Origin: Atrina japonica
Lineage: Eukaryota; Mollusca; Bivalvia; Pterioida; Pinnidae
Direction: 5' to 3'
Assembly: GCA_030159075.1 (NCBI GenBank)
Contig: BROG01000530.1
Coordinates: 331,001-395,000 of the forward strand
DNA length: 64,000 nt
Below, piece by piece: positions 1 through 13,410 of the stretch (position 1 is the stretch's first letter; each line of letters starts with the position of its first letter). The position numbers and the translations under genes were made by a program. Under the pieces are notes generated by a model. The model did no database searches. It was not told the origin of the DNA and was given only the letters and a program-made list of their open reading frames with translations.

Positions 1-1254
1 ACACGAGAAGTAGTTTCAATTTCCCTTCCCTGCCCAGAAATACTAAATGGAATTAAGATTTATTTTCTTATCTTCATATCATTTTAAAAAAAACTTGTGA
101 TATGGAAAATTTTGAATACTTGTCAGATTTGTTTTGAGGTTATTTTAAAATATTCGACTGTTTGGTGCAGGAAGATTAAATGTGTCAGAAGAGAATTAAA
201 AATGCAAATGGCCGCGCCAATAGCTATGCTGTATAATGTATTAACAACGAATTTGCGTTCGAATTCGGATATACATGAATTATTAATGGGATATAACATA
301 GGAAGTTTGCGTGTGAGTTACGAGAAGGAAGACCGCTAATATTCATTCATGACAACTGAAAATAGCCATTTTATTTGACATTTTTTGTCAATAAGCTGGG
401 AACCATGATGACCGATTCGTAAGTAACTTACGTAAGTATTTCACACGGCCTGATGTCACATGATGTGACGAATTGTATCTGACAGGAATATCCGGTGAAG
501 GCAAACAAATCGACCTGTTTATCAGAGATGCTTGACAAAGTTGCACTAGGCTTAACTCATTTTGTTTACTGTTCAACAGACTAGTTACACTTGAAACTAC
601 GAAGCGAACTTTCATTTCTGTGGTCTGTGGTTCTGGTCATAACATGACCTAGATATATCGCGATGTGGGACTGTAGGCTGTACAGTGTGCTACATGTTTC
701 CGATTTCTTTCTCTGATTTTTGCTTGTTTTGTGGTAATGTATGACTTTTTACGATTAAATAAGTATTGATTCCTTCATGCATTCCTATGCCAACAAGTCA
801 AGCGGTAAACACTCGGGTCACGTAACTACAATTACTTGAGTATGCGTTACGTCGCTCTATATACTTGCAATGAAGGGAATTGCAGTCGGTATGTAAATAT
901 ATTCAGATCTGTACTATGGACTGACGCTAAAGGCAGAAAGAGTTCTTTTAAGTGCCACCCATACCACTGCACAGAACCTGTATATCTAGTTATTTGTATT
1001 CTAATGGACTTTGAGTCAGTTTTACTTTGTAAGCCGAGCCCTTGGTGAAAAAATCAGTCACTACCGTATTTTAAGTCTCTGATCTGAACTGGTACCGGGA
1101 ATGCAGACATGTTCCAATTGATGTCTACGTAGTCATATATTTAATTTCTGAAACAAGAATTTTATTCGGACTATATTTTATTATCATTGCATTTTGCAAT
1201 TTATCAATTAATTATGGCTGACACTGTGGCTCGTGATTAAAAGCATTGGCATAA
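1..1254. other. No gene or repeat recognised
   Basis: AT-rich unique-looking sequence. Apart from the short frame at 188-339 I see no domain, RNA gene or repeat. Confidence 0.5.
188..339 (+). other. Short open frame, possible last-exon remnant
   Basis: A frame ending DIHELLMGYNIG... and a TAA at 337-339 follows a fair acceptor-like TGTTTGGTGCAG (160-171). I recognise nothing in it. It is listed only because the acceptor, frame and stop coincide. Chance is the more likely explanation. Confidence 0.12.
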
Positions 1255-1714
<460 letters not shown>

Positions 1715-1719
<5 letters not shown>

Positions 1720-3140
1720 AGACCTATTAGTACTATTAATATAAATCATATAAATTAATATGACAATAATAGAAATAAAAGCCTTTTTGCACTGAAAACG
1801 TACGTCATCATCACTTTTGAGCTATACTTTTTAAGGAAGATAAAGCCATTGTAAGACATTTGTTTCTATTATCTGTTTAACACTACATTATGAATTGCTA
1901 GTTTATTGTAATTCCATTTTAAACGTTTTCTATTAAACACAAATATAATTTGTGTCATCATTTTTTCTGATTACAACAATCTGTAACCACATCACGAAGA
2001 ATAGGAAATGGTATAAATAAACTGTACCTCCGCTTATAGAAGATCTACTCTCATCATCAACACCAAGTAATATCGTTATTTTAATTCCCTTATCAGTCTG
2101 CTAAAGAATTGACTACTCTAAGGGAAGCAATGCCGACTATAGCCAATTAGATTAGTCTAAATCTTGTTTCAGAAAAATGTCTCAGCAGAGAGCAATGTCG
2201 CTATTCATTAGGTTAGGATTCTACAATCAGTCACCACGTTAAGAATTTCCATCTAATTTAATCCATTTCATTGCAAGAAATGGTATTACATAAATGCCTG
2301 TACAGAAAGTTCATCTGGACAAAAAGTGCAGTAAAACTGCATACATGTCAGTGTTTCTTCCTGGAATTACGTTGCCAACAGAGACCCTCGATATCAGGAA
2401 CATATTCTCACAATAACATTTAACAAAATGTCTTTCAATTCGTTCGCTATTTTAGTGATATATAATTTGAAAAAAAGATTCTCTTTCACTATTTTAATTA
2501 TTCTGAACCTGTGATGTGTCATATAGAATCACATTCTACATTTCGCAGAATGGAGTACACGGAGGTTGTCCGTCGGAAATACTCGTAAAAGCCAATTATA
2601 TATTGTTCTCCTTATATCTGGTGAGTTGCCACATTTGCCTGCCCTATCTCGCTGACGAATGTTGATTGAAAAAGAAATCAATTTCAAGTTGATATCGTTG
2701 TCTTGTTAGTAGCAAAAAATTAATTTGATTGAATATGATTTATAGATATGTATATGCCATATGGTGGCAAACTGGTATGTTTTTTTGTAGTATCTATTTA
2801 TTTTTCCAGGAATATGTATGGCTATAGAATCAAAGGTTTCTACAACAAGCAGTTTATGACTGTCAAATACATGTTTTCCTTGAAGTGTTCCTAGATATGG
2901 TTTTGATTATTTTCTTCATTACTGTGATGACTACCAAGAAGCATCCGATGTACCATCATGCACATAGTATTCATATCATTTAACATGGTCGTGCACGTCC
3001 AAACGATTTCAAGGTCGTGCCGTGACATGCATTTTCTTCCTGTTCTTTTATCGAGTAACTGTTAACTTATTCAACAATTTAATCATGTCAAGGTATAATG
3101 ATCTTGTTAGAAATCATCATATTTCACAAATTGAAATGTA
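1715..3140. other. No gene recognised
   Basis: AT-rich, no long frame, no recognisable mobile element or tandem structure. Confidence 0.5.
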
Positions 3141-3335
3141 TACAGGTAAATTTTCGACCCCGTTTTATTTTCGCTCCTTTCGCCCTCATCGTCAGTTTCA
3201 GTCAAAACTGGGCGAATTCAAAACTGGGCGAATTCAAAATTGGCAAATTCATCTATTTTTAATAATAAAAGTCTGGGCGAATTCGTTTGCATGTGCGTTA
3301 GGGTGAAAATAACATGGGGCGAAAATAACCCTGTA
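3141..3335. mobile_element. MITE-like element, 195 bp, terminal inverted repeats, TA duplication
   Basis: The left end reads TACAGGTAAATTTTCGACCC. The right end, reverse-complemented, reads TACAGGGTTATTTTCGCCCC. TA flanks both ends. It contains GAATTC-bearing short tandem copies (CTGGGCGAATTCAAAA, 3209-3240). There is no transposase. I recall similar short elements in molluscs but cannot name the family. Confidence 0.8.
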
Positions 3336-3439
3336 TAAAGTAGTTACCTATTTTATCTTTATATTGATTGTGGTTAAGTTTTAATCCTCTCCCTTTTATT
3401 TGATATTGACCATGAACTCATTCAGCGGAGGAGACACTT

Positions 3440-3850
3440 TTCTAAGGTTAAGTACATTATCACTATATGGCCCTGAACCCTTACCCCAAAGGTAATGAAT
3501 TTCACAATTTAGGTAAAATGCACCATGCTCTTTCCAAAAAATATGTATGCCAGCAAACCTTACAATTCATAAATGCAGAGATGATTTTCTAAGACCAAGT
3601 ATTCAGTCAATATTTGGCAAAATTAGCCCACCCCAGACTGCCACCCTGGGTAATGAAATTCGAAGTTTTGGTAAAGGGCGTTATGCTCTATCTTAAAATG
3701 TATTCAGGTTTTCTTTAGAATGCATAGAATTAGAGAAGAATATTTTCTACGGTAAAGTAGACAATCACATTATTATTATGACCATACTGACTCTACCCAG
3801 ACCTTCAACCCTTGCTCCCAAAGTGATCAATTTCACAACTGTGCAGGAGA
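3440..3850. repeat. Degenerate ~160-170 bp tandem satellite, about 2.5 units
   Basis: Landmarks recur at similar spacing: ATGAATTTCACAATTTAGGT near 3496, ATGAAATTCGAAGTTTTGGT near 3654 and GATCAATTTCACAACTGTGC near 3824. Each is preceded by a CCCT/CCCA-rich tract and followed by a GCTCTNTC or AGAATNTTT-like tract. I recall this repeat type as common in bivalve introns; that was not checked. Confidence 0.65.
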
Positions 3851-4004
3851 GATATTTCTTGTTTCCAGCCATGTAGTCCGTTTTTGTCTTTGATGTACAG
3901 GGGTCAAGATTTTAAAAGTAAGCTAGATGGTCGTTCATTTTCATGCTATATGTTTTCCTATTCCTAACCATTTTATTCAAGATATCGTGATGGAAATGAT
4001 AGTG

Positions 4005-4005
4005 G

Positions 4006-4050
<45 letters not shown>
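4005..4050. repeat. (ATC)n microsatellite
   Basis: About 15 near-perfect CAT/ATC triplets. Confidence 0.97.
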
Positions 4051-4719
4051 TTAATCTTGAATTCAAAAATATTATGGTTATTTTTAGCAAAAAACAGTAA
4101 ACTTCAGCTCTTTCACAGCTCTTAGATTCTCTCAACACATTGCATTATCTTAGTCCAAAGCATTTATTCTGCTTACACAATTATTCAATTTAACAAAAAA
4201 ATTATTATCTCTGCAATAAAATTTGAATGTTTTGCCTTTGGATCTTAGCCGAATCAATCATTGTGAAATGATCATTCTTTGGCTTATCAGACATAAACCT
4301 GTCTTGATGTATATGACTTTGATTAATGCAATATCACGTTCTATATGCAAGTCATTTCTAGAGTAAATATAATAAGTGTTTCGTAGAGATGGGTTTTGCT
4401 AAATGTAATAGTTTGTTATGTGGTCTATTAGGTTTGTATATAATACGTTTTGATTTATTGCCTTTTTATAACGGTCATTGTCCATATATCTGGACTGATA
4501 ATTGTAGCAAAGATATCCGTGTATCAATAATGCAGCATTATTTTATGTATGATTGAATGCGGCATATTAAATTCCAATAAAGTGATTCCGAATTTAACAA
4601 AATGAGGTTCAAGCTGAGTCTGACTCTCTGCCTACGTCGTCTGTGCTGGTTTCAAAGATAAATACCACTTTCAAAACCAAAACCTTCTGACATATATTTT
4701 TCTATACCCCGGCATGTTC
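4051..4719. other. No gene recognised
   Basis: AT-rich sequence with no feature visible. Confidence 0.5.
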
Positions 4720-4990
4720 AGCATATGATCATTTCATATACAGAGGCAAACTACCTACTGATAAGTTATTGTCATGAGGTCACAAGGGGTCACGTTTAAA
4801 GTCAACATGTTGCATTTTCCCGTTGGTATGATGACCTTGTTTGCAATAACTGAAATGTTGAATTAAATTTTCCATACAGGTGACGAGGATGTTTTCCTTC
4901 GAATTTGACTGTGGATTCAGGTGTAACAGGTGTAACCGGTTGACACAGCGGCTGACATCACCATGGCACGGAATGTTACATATATAACGA
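4720..4990 (+). mobile_element. Diverged PLE fragment (ORF end plus 3' tail)
   Basis: ATATACAGAGGCAAACTACC and TTATTGTCATGAGGTCACAA match the C-terminal RT-frame region of the better copies. GACGAGGATGTTTTCCTTCG and GTGTAACCGGTTGACA match their 3' tail. Many substitutions make it one of the oldest copies. Confidence 0.7.
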
Positions 4991-5209
4991 GTAATTCTAA
5001 ATTGATAGGCCTGTGCTGAAAATAAAAATCTTATGGGAGAAGGTTAGATATAATTTGAAGGTGAAAAGTTCAAACACGTGATGATGAACTTATTTTTATG
5101 TATTTTACTCTTTTTTATGAATGTTCAACGATGTCAGCAATGACTATTTAAATTTTCTTATGCAGTTTTTGCAACAAGTTTATTGTTATCACGAATTTTA
5201 AAATTACCA

Positions 5210-5213
5210 CACA

Positions 5214-5279
<66 letters not shown>
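5210..5279. repeat. (CA)n microsatellite
   Basis: About 70 bp of CA repeat with one early interruption. The His/Thr frame at 5183-5374 is an artefact of it. Confidence 0.98.
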
Positions 5280-5283
<4 letters not shown>

Positions 5284-5617
5284 ATATGATTTGACATTTT
5301 ACTTTATGTTTTATGTTGAAGAACCCATAGTACGTTTTAGATGTTATAGCGTTTCAAGTGGAGATGCGACTTGAAGACAAAAATAGAATATACGAAATTC
5401 TTTGAAATAGCATCTTCAGAAGATTTTGTCGTGTAAGTGATGTACACATATGTGTTCGGAGATCAAATAAATGATGCAAGGTTATCAAATATCCAAACCT
5501 TGGTGTTGTGATCATGTTGTATTCGAATTCTTATACTTTAAAAATTCTCGTGTAACCACAAACGGGAGCCGATTTTTAAACATTGAATTAAGAAATAAAA
5601 AGGGAATTATGGATATA

Positions 5618-5770
5618 CAGTGAAACTTGTATATAAAGCCCCCCGCCCACCCCTGATGGACACAACAAAACCAGTCTTTATAGGGAGGTGGTCTTTATAT
5701 AGAGTTTGATTTGTACACATGGTGCTATTGGGGTCTTTATGAAAGGCGGTCGCTAAAGCAAGTTTTACTG
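5618..5770. mobile_element. MITE-like element, 153 bp, family CAGTGAAACTTG
   Basis: Ends CAGTGAAACTTG and CAAGTTTTACTG are inverted repeats with one mismatch in 12, flanked by TA on both sides. The interior repeats TTTATATAGAG and GGTGGTC motifs in both directions. The element at 16391-16568 is a relative. Confidence 0.8.
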
Positions 5771-6225
5771 TATTCAGATAAAAAAACTTTCGTTTTGGGG
5801 AGATTATCGTGTGTATAAATCCTATAAAGCTGTTTGTCATATAAATGTTTGATAAAACCTAATCACATCCCACTGTGTCTGCAAAGTATCAATACTACTG
5901 ATATAAAATTAAGTGCTTTGCCTAATCTGTTATCAAATTAATCTGACTTACTAAACTTTAATATCAATAGCAAGTAATGAAATTTAAGCATGGGAAGGAA
6001 TGTTGTTCATCGCTGAAATTAAATTCATTTTATATAAAGTTAAAAAGCTAAACGTTGTTATAAAACAGTTATTTCTCAGAATAAGCCATAACAGTATTTA
6101 TACCGAATAAGATTTCTATGTCATATATAAAGTGAACTGATTCAAAATAAAGCCCACTTTCAAAACAAACATCTTTTCACATATATACTATATGTTGTAC
6201 ATCTTAACTTGGCATTTGTATTTTT
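5771..6225. other. No gene recognised
   Basis: AT-rich, nothing supported. Confidence 0.5.
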
Positions 6226-6249
6226 CACACACACACACACACACACACA

Positions 6250-6341
<92 letters not shown>
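6226..6341. repeat. (CA)n microsatellite
   Basis: About 115 bp of CA dinucleotides with a single CCC interruption near 6252. Cys/Val frames on the minus strand are artefacts. Confidence 0.98.
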
Positions 6342-6343
<2 letters not shown>

Positions 6344-7850
6344 AAAACCTTGACTGGTAACACCCCAATGTGTGCATAGTCAAACCGAAATTTACGACAG
6401 TAATCATCTTCTACATAATTTCATATGAGACTGCAGTAAAGCTGTGAATCCATGAAGTATCATCAGCCCTATGTTACCAGTATTCACAGTAATTGCCTGT
6501 ATCTTTATTTTCGTTTCTCAATGTCTGTTATACGTGCTTTTAGATGGATATTAGACAAAGTAATTTTAGTTCTTAGCAACAAAAAATCAAACTGAAGTGA
6601 ATATTATAAGTTTTTAAAATTGCGCAATTTCAATTCAGGATTCTTTCAATAGGTGATAAAACTGCGATTAAATTGCAAAAAGCTGATACAGCAAGCTATC
6701 GAAAGTGAAAATAAAATTCTACAGGATTCTCAATAGTCGATAAAATGTTTTTGTTATTACGCCAACGGTATCTTTGCAGGATTAGAAGAAAGATAGTAAA
6801 TTAAAAAGTAAATGTTCTTTTCGTTGCATTTCACTATATCTTGACCCGTGTATATTTTATGTCAAAATGATTTATGTAGCCTTATTTCTCTCTGTAAATA
6901 AGATTTTTACCTATTTATTGTGCATTATTGCCAAAATGCATGCAAATTGAGAATTGCCGACTCTAATTACAGGTCCAACTTTTATCTGAGTGAAATACAC
7001 TTTTATTGTGAGAAGATTTTTAAAGGCGTTTTGGTCTTTTTTGGGACCGCCCTTTTGATAAGTAGTCCCTTTCTTTTGGTATATTCTACGCAGATTCCCA
7101 TAGGGGCAGTTCTTGCTAATGTGGCAATTATCTTGACCTTTGACTCCATGAAAATTTCTAAAACTTTTTCTCATATTACTATATGTAGAAAAAGACAATC
7201 GGTATCGAGTTAAGTCATTCCGTATTAAAATCTACCCTGTAATTTGAAGCACCCCTAACGTATCGTTTACAAACATATTTTGTTGCCATTCACACTCGTC
7301 GTAAATATTTACTAAACAATCATGACAACCAAATCAAATTTCAAAGACGAAATCTGATCATAGGTTCATGAGAAGAATATTTTTCACATGTACCAATTTT
7401 GATCCTGTTCCTCTTGTAACCATCCCCCCTTTAGGTTGCAAACTATTTACAGCTTCAAATGGAAATATCTCATGCCAAGTAATGTTAAAATTGAACTATT
7501 TATTCCTGAGAAGAAGTCGAAAATGTCTAAGAAGTTGACAAATGTTTTCCTCAAACATTTAACGATGTTTGGTCTTTTTGGCCTATTTTGGAGTATCTAA
7601 CTCATTTGCTTTCACAAACATTAAATGTAGGCACCAACTAAAAACTTATCGTAGTTAATAAGTTAAATTAGTTAATAAGACGTAATAATTGCAAAGTGTA
7701 TTTCAATTCCAAAGCGTAACTTCCCTTTACTTAGATCATTTTAATTCTTTTGGGTAATTGTGGTCGCTCTTTTAATTTTCGGTTCATCTTATTTGCTTTT
7801 GGTATACCGATATCCAAACTATATTCACATTTGCTGCATGTATTATACGA
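6342..7850. other. No gene recognised
   Basis: Two overlapping ~95-codon frames (6911-7213, opposite strands) have no recognisable domain. There is no splice-site context worth proposing. Confidence 0.45.
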
Positions 7851-7853
7851 ATA

Positions 7854-7950
7854 ATACAAAAGTTAGAGTTTTGTAAAATAGGAGCCAAACTATTGCTTAA
7901 GACGAACGTTTCTATCAGTTAGATTTCATCAGTTAAGCTCGAATTTAAAC
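7854..7950 (-). repeat. Dispersed repeat R1, partial copy
   Basis: Contains the R1 core: GCTTAAGACGAACGTTTCTA, then TTTCATCAGTTAAGCTCGAA. R1 is my label for a ~200-bp repeat seen at least ten times in this window. Strand is given relative to the copy at 30970, taken as plus. Confidence 0.6.
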
Positions 7951-7967
7951 AAAAAGGAACTATATAT

Positions 7968-8150
7968 GTATAAATATATATATATATATGCGAAAAACAG
8001 TAAAACAGTCATAATTCACAAACTTTCGGCCAAAATTTATGAATTTTGAGTGTTTTACTGTTTTTTCGCATACTGATACCTCCCTGTGGAGGACATTAAA
8101 TATTATATATATAGTTACATTTTGTTTATATATATATATATATATATATT
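7968..8150. repeat. (TA)n-flanked perfect-stem hairpin
   Basis: Arms TATGCGAAAAACAGTAAAAC (from 7987) and GTTTTACTGTTTTTTCGCAT (to ~8071) pair with one extra T. The next ~14 bp pair with a few mismatches around a ~15-nt loop containing CGGCC. TA-repeat tracts lie at 7973-7988 and 8130-8149. There is no coding content; it is likely a foldback element or MITE. Confidence 0.75.
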
Positions 8151-8384
8151 CCAAAACAAGCAGCTGAATATCCATCATTTGTGTGTTTCTGGCCTCACCT
8201 GACCAGGGAATGAACTATTGATTTCGGAGGCGAATCATTTGATACTTGGCTGCTGCATATGATTTGATGATTATGAAGTCCAGAAAAATTTTGATCCATC
8301 TATCGGTTTCTGTCAATATATGGCATAAACTAAAGTATTTTATATTTTAAGGATTTTCTAGATGCATTACACAAATCTGGTGTG

Positions 8385-8780
8385 CATTGGAAAAACATGA
8401 ACCTCTGGAAATCTACAGGTTGGAACAGGTGCCATGAAGGAGTAAGCATCCCGGTCACTTCCATGGCGAGCCTACAATCAAATTTTAAAAATGAAATTAG
8501 TGAAGAATAAATCCTCGGCACAACTGGTACCTATAACTCAACAACCATTATCAGACAGGTAACTCAACATTTCTTTCAGTGACAAATAGTAACTGAAAAC
8601 AATGTCATTATAACGACGGTAAAATTTGCGAAACTTTGACATCCAACCTGATTCCCAATATCTCTGTGATAACAACTTACCATTAAGTACATGTACATGT
8701 CAGTTTACCTCTGTTTATGAAATGTTCATATGTTGAACATTTGTGAGATCTAAACACCATTTGCAAATGACGTAAGTTTC
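8385..8780 (-). mobile_element. Diverged PLE 3' fragment
   Basis: Reverse-strand match to the PLE end. It has CAGGTGCCATGAAGGAGTAA, the GACGGTAAAATTTGCGAAAC motif, and CAGTTTACCTCTGTTTATGA with the region that encodes the C-terminal frame. The frame is broken throughout. Confidence 0.75.
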
Positions 8781-11621
8781 TTTCCTCAAATTTTAAATCT
8801 TTGGTATGATGCTTTACATTAAAAGACGATAACTGTAGTATTTTAGTAACGTTGAAATATTTACGAATGGCTTAGCATTAGGGGAATCATGCAGTTTTCT
8901 CAAATACTTTTTTCTTTTAATGTTCCAAGCAAGTATGCATGAACATTTAGTTAAGGCCATTATGACATGGGGTTTTGATATTTATGTGATATAGAATAAG
9001 ACTGTAATTCTATAGCTGTTGTAGATGTTAAAATTGACCTGTATCTGATAGTTAAACTCATAAATTGATCCAAGTCTGGTCCTAATGAGCTCATTAAAGA
9101 CACGGAATTAATAAGCATCAGTAGATTTTCCTTGTAATTTTTGCTAAGATGATAGATATCAAGTAAGATGCTACATTTCGAATGCTTTATTTCAATGTTG
9201 ATGTCATACGGCGTAATACTGTAATACAGTATAAAGCCTTTATTACCAACAAAATTCTGCTAGATTTGAGTTGAGTAATGTAGTATGTGCTAATATATTT
9301 AACTAATTAATTACTTGATTTATGTTAAATTAAGAACAGTTGGCATATAATGCAGTTGGTGATGCGTTCACGCAATAACAAATTCAGACATCTAAATATG
9401 TATGTACATTTATGTATAAACTGAAACATTTTCAATTATATTAGAGGAACGAATCATTTCATTTTTATTGTCATTTTGGTATTTAATACAAGTACAAAGT
9501 TTTGTTGACTTAAAAATAATATTTTACAGTGTAATGTAATTTTCTGTGTTCAAATTTTAACCAAACCTTTTAGGCTGTTTCACAGCAATGCCACAAATCA
9601 TGAGATAATTTTTATGAACATTCAGTAATATCTGTCACCGTAATGGGTCTTTAAAATCTACAGAAATAGTTTGCCTCTCGGAGGCATAATGTTTCTTAAA
9701 AAAATGGTTTATTTTTACTTGTTTTTGTAAATGAAAAAAAAGATTTCATGATGCATATATGATTAAAGTGAATGAAATAAGTAAACTTATTTGTTATAAC
9801 TAAAAGCACTGAAAATTATCATGCCAAAGTAATCAGAAACTGCAATAATTAACATCATTTTTACCATGGGACCAAATGATTGTTAAATTTAAGGAAAAAT
9901 ATTTTGCAGTGTGAAAGATTGGTTCTCATGAAAAATAGGAAAAACGTAAATCGGTCAGGTGAGGACATATCGTATCGACACAAAATTAAGTAAAGTGTCC
10001 TTGACTCAAAATAAAATGATCAAGCCTATCAAGTACAGGAAGTATTTTAAAATGTCGGTCTTCCTTTCTGTTAACTTTGGAGAAATATTTTGACGTATAG
10101 ACCATTTGATTCTGTACATAATTATATAGGACAGGTTTTTCTTTTTTGTTTTAAATAAATTTGTATTACGGTTTTTATGCATCAAGTTGGTATATTTATT
10201 ATCAAAAATGTTTACATATCTTTGATGTGAAAATGTGTTTGAGAAACGCCATACCCCCGATACCCACGACATATTTAGGAAGTTTCACCACTCACAAGCA
10301 ATGTTGCTGAATGTTATTAATCGTCGAACTCATACTTGATCTTATTGTTGTAAAGTAAGGTACCGAATTTGTAGTTATTTAACGGAAATGAAAATGTTGA
10401 ATATTGGCAACTACAATTCCACGATTTTCGATTTCGCAACATTAAATAGTATACGATAATATACAAGAAGCTACCATTAGAATCAAACTGTCGGTCATTT
10501 TGTTCATATCTACAAAATCTGCATTAATAGCACTTTTTTTTCTTAGCCGTGGCATACTGACGACGAGAATTATATCTATCCTATCTATGATTATTGAACT
10601 ATTTTACCTTACAGCCAGGGAATTAATGTGTCATATAATTCTCATTTTTATGAATAATGCAACGGTGATACCCCACTTTATTATCTTTAAGTAATAAATT
10701 ACGAGATTAATTGTGTTATCATAGTTTTATATGATACTTTTGATGAATAACTAACGTGATGTCAGAGAAAACTCATCATTACATTACAAATAATACTGAG
10801 TATTCATGCTGCATGAAATTTGCACGTGATACAGATCTGCCATGCTTTTCTGACAGTGTTAAAAAGCGGAGATTTCAAAGTCTGTTACATTCCTGATCAG
10901 ACCTAGCAGTATTTAAAAATGAGGACCATAAAAGTCCAGTCTATTGAAATTTTCGTGATGAATATTTGATAAGTACATACCCTCACTTCACTAATCAGAC
11001 CAATTTAATTCAGTCATTTGGTGGACTTAATAGCGAGGTTCGACTGTATACATATTCGTTCTGTCGCCCATTTATGTAGTTTATGTACCTTTAGGCCAAT
11101 GTTTAGAATAAAAACTTACACAAAATGATCTTTGTGTTTGCGTTATATTTCAGTGTTCGCTTTACGAGATATTTTTACTTCAATTGTTGTGGACTACAGA
11201 GACCATGGTCCTACAGAAATAATTTATTGCGGTCTATGAGAGAGACCGGTGGAAGACGAAAACAAATTTAGGGGGAATGCCCCGAGATGGAACATATTTT
11301 GATAATTAAAGTACTGAAATAGCACGAAAGAAACGTGTAGGGCCAGGCAATATTTATCATTGGTATGGCACCAAAGCATGATTTCAAATATTTTATCAAA
11401 TTGTAAAAATGTTAATGTCACATGGAAAGAAAAAGAATAAACCTGTGGAAAAAGAATATTCATTAAAAATGTTCATTCCAATGTACGCATCGTACGCATG
11501 CATAACGTTGTGAGTCCCCCCCCCCCAAAGATTAATATCACACATATACAGTGTATGTACAATAGTCTTGTGTCAGTAAGATCAAACGTCATGAGACTAC
11601 AATATATAAAATTGTCTATAC
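8781..11621. other. No gene recognised
   Basis: Long AT-rich stretch. Frames up to 88 codons (for example 10272-10006, minus) lack domain character. No tandem or mobile element was seen. Confidence 0.5.
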
Positions 11622-11777
11622 CCTGCAGGCAGATTACATAATACTTATTTGTTTGATCAACACATACAAACCGTTCATTCACACATCCACTGTAACGTGG
11701 GACCTTGGTTAAATTAATCTCACTCAACGATCCATTACTTTCATGCAGCAAATGTTTGTCATAGGAACAGTCACTAT
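11622..11777 (-). CDS. Candidate exon, Cys-containing extracellular module of unknown type
   Basis: Inside a 124-codon open frame (11847-11473), a good acceptor, GACTTTTTTCACACAG, is followed by 156 nt that could end at CAGG|GTATAG. Both sides would be phase 1 and the length is a multiple of three. The predicted residues are polar, with four cysteines (SDCSY, SGCVN, FVCVD, VICLQ) and sequons NGS and NLT, as in secreted or surface proteins. I do not recognise the domain. The spacing before the last Cys is too long for a chitin-binding (CBM14) module. The donor is mediocre and no partner exon was found nearby, so this may be chance or an orphan exon of a gene extending outside my recognition. 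Confidence 0.3.
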
Positions 11778-12117
11778 CTGTGTGAAAAAAGTCTAATGTC
11801 TGATTTGAAACATTCTGCTTGTTTAATACTTTACCATGAATAGTCAATTGGAAGTAGGTAATTTCAATAGATCAATTTCCTGGTCTTTGTTACACACATT
11901 TTAGTCTGCCCAGATAAATCATTTTAGACAAATCATCACATTTTATATTGGTGTCCATTAATGAAATAATTACCTCCTTAAGGCACGCGTTAGAATGACT
12001 ATGCTATAATTGTCAGTAGAGTACTTTTCAGGACCAAAGTGTTTTTACCATTTGTCTATATTATACAGAAATTATTACCCTTTAAATCTTCAAGTGAAAT
12101 AAATGATTGCCATTTTG

Positions 12118-13034
<917 letters not shown>

Positions 13035-13410
13035 GAGGTCAGGTGCCATGGAGAAATAAGCATCCCCCTGTCGACTTGTTACACCCAACGTGAGATCACA
13101 GTCAAATTCAAATGCAATAAATGAGGAAAAGATCTTTGTCATACTTAGAAAATTCTGGGTGAAACACTATTATTGCAAACAGGGTCATTACACCGACCGT
13201 AACATTTGCAAAATGTTTACATTAAAGGCGAATGCTGATATGCTTATGACAACAGATTATCAGTAAGTAGTTGCCTCTGTATATCAAATGTTCATATGTT
13301 GAACACGCCCTGGCATACCGGATCATCTGCGAGATATAAACACCATATGCAGACTCGAAAGGAATATTACTTTTTAAATGTGGAAAGTTGACAATAGGAA
13401 AGTCAAAATC
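13035..13410 (-). mobile_element. Diverged PLE 3' fragment
   Basis: On the minus strand it carries the 3' tail (AGGTGCCATGGAGAAATAAG, GTCGACTTGTTACACCC). It also has the ORF end, with ACCGACCGTAACATTTGC, GTTGAACACGCCCTGGCATA and ACTTTTTAAATGTGGAAAGT. Indels and stops interrupt the frame. The 5' end is truncated near the conserved FPHL-like segment. Confidence 0.8.
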
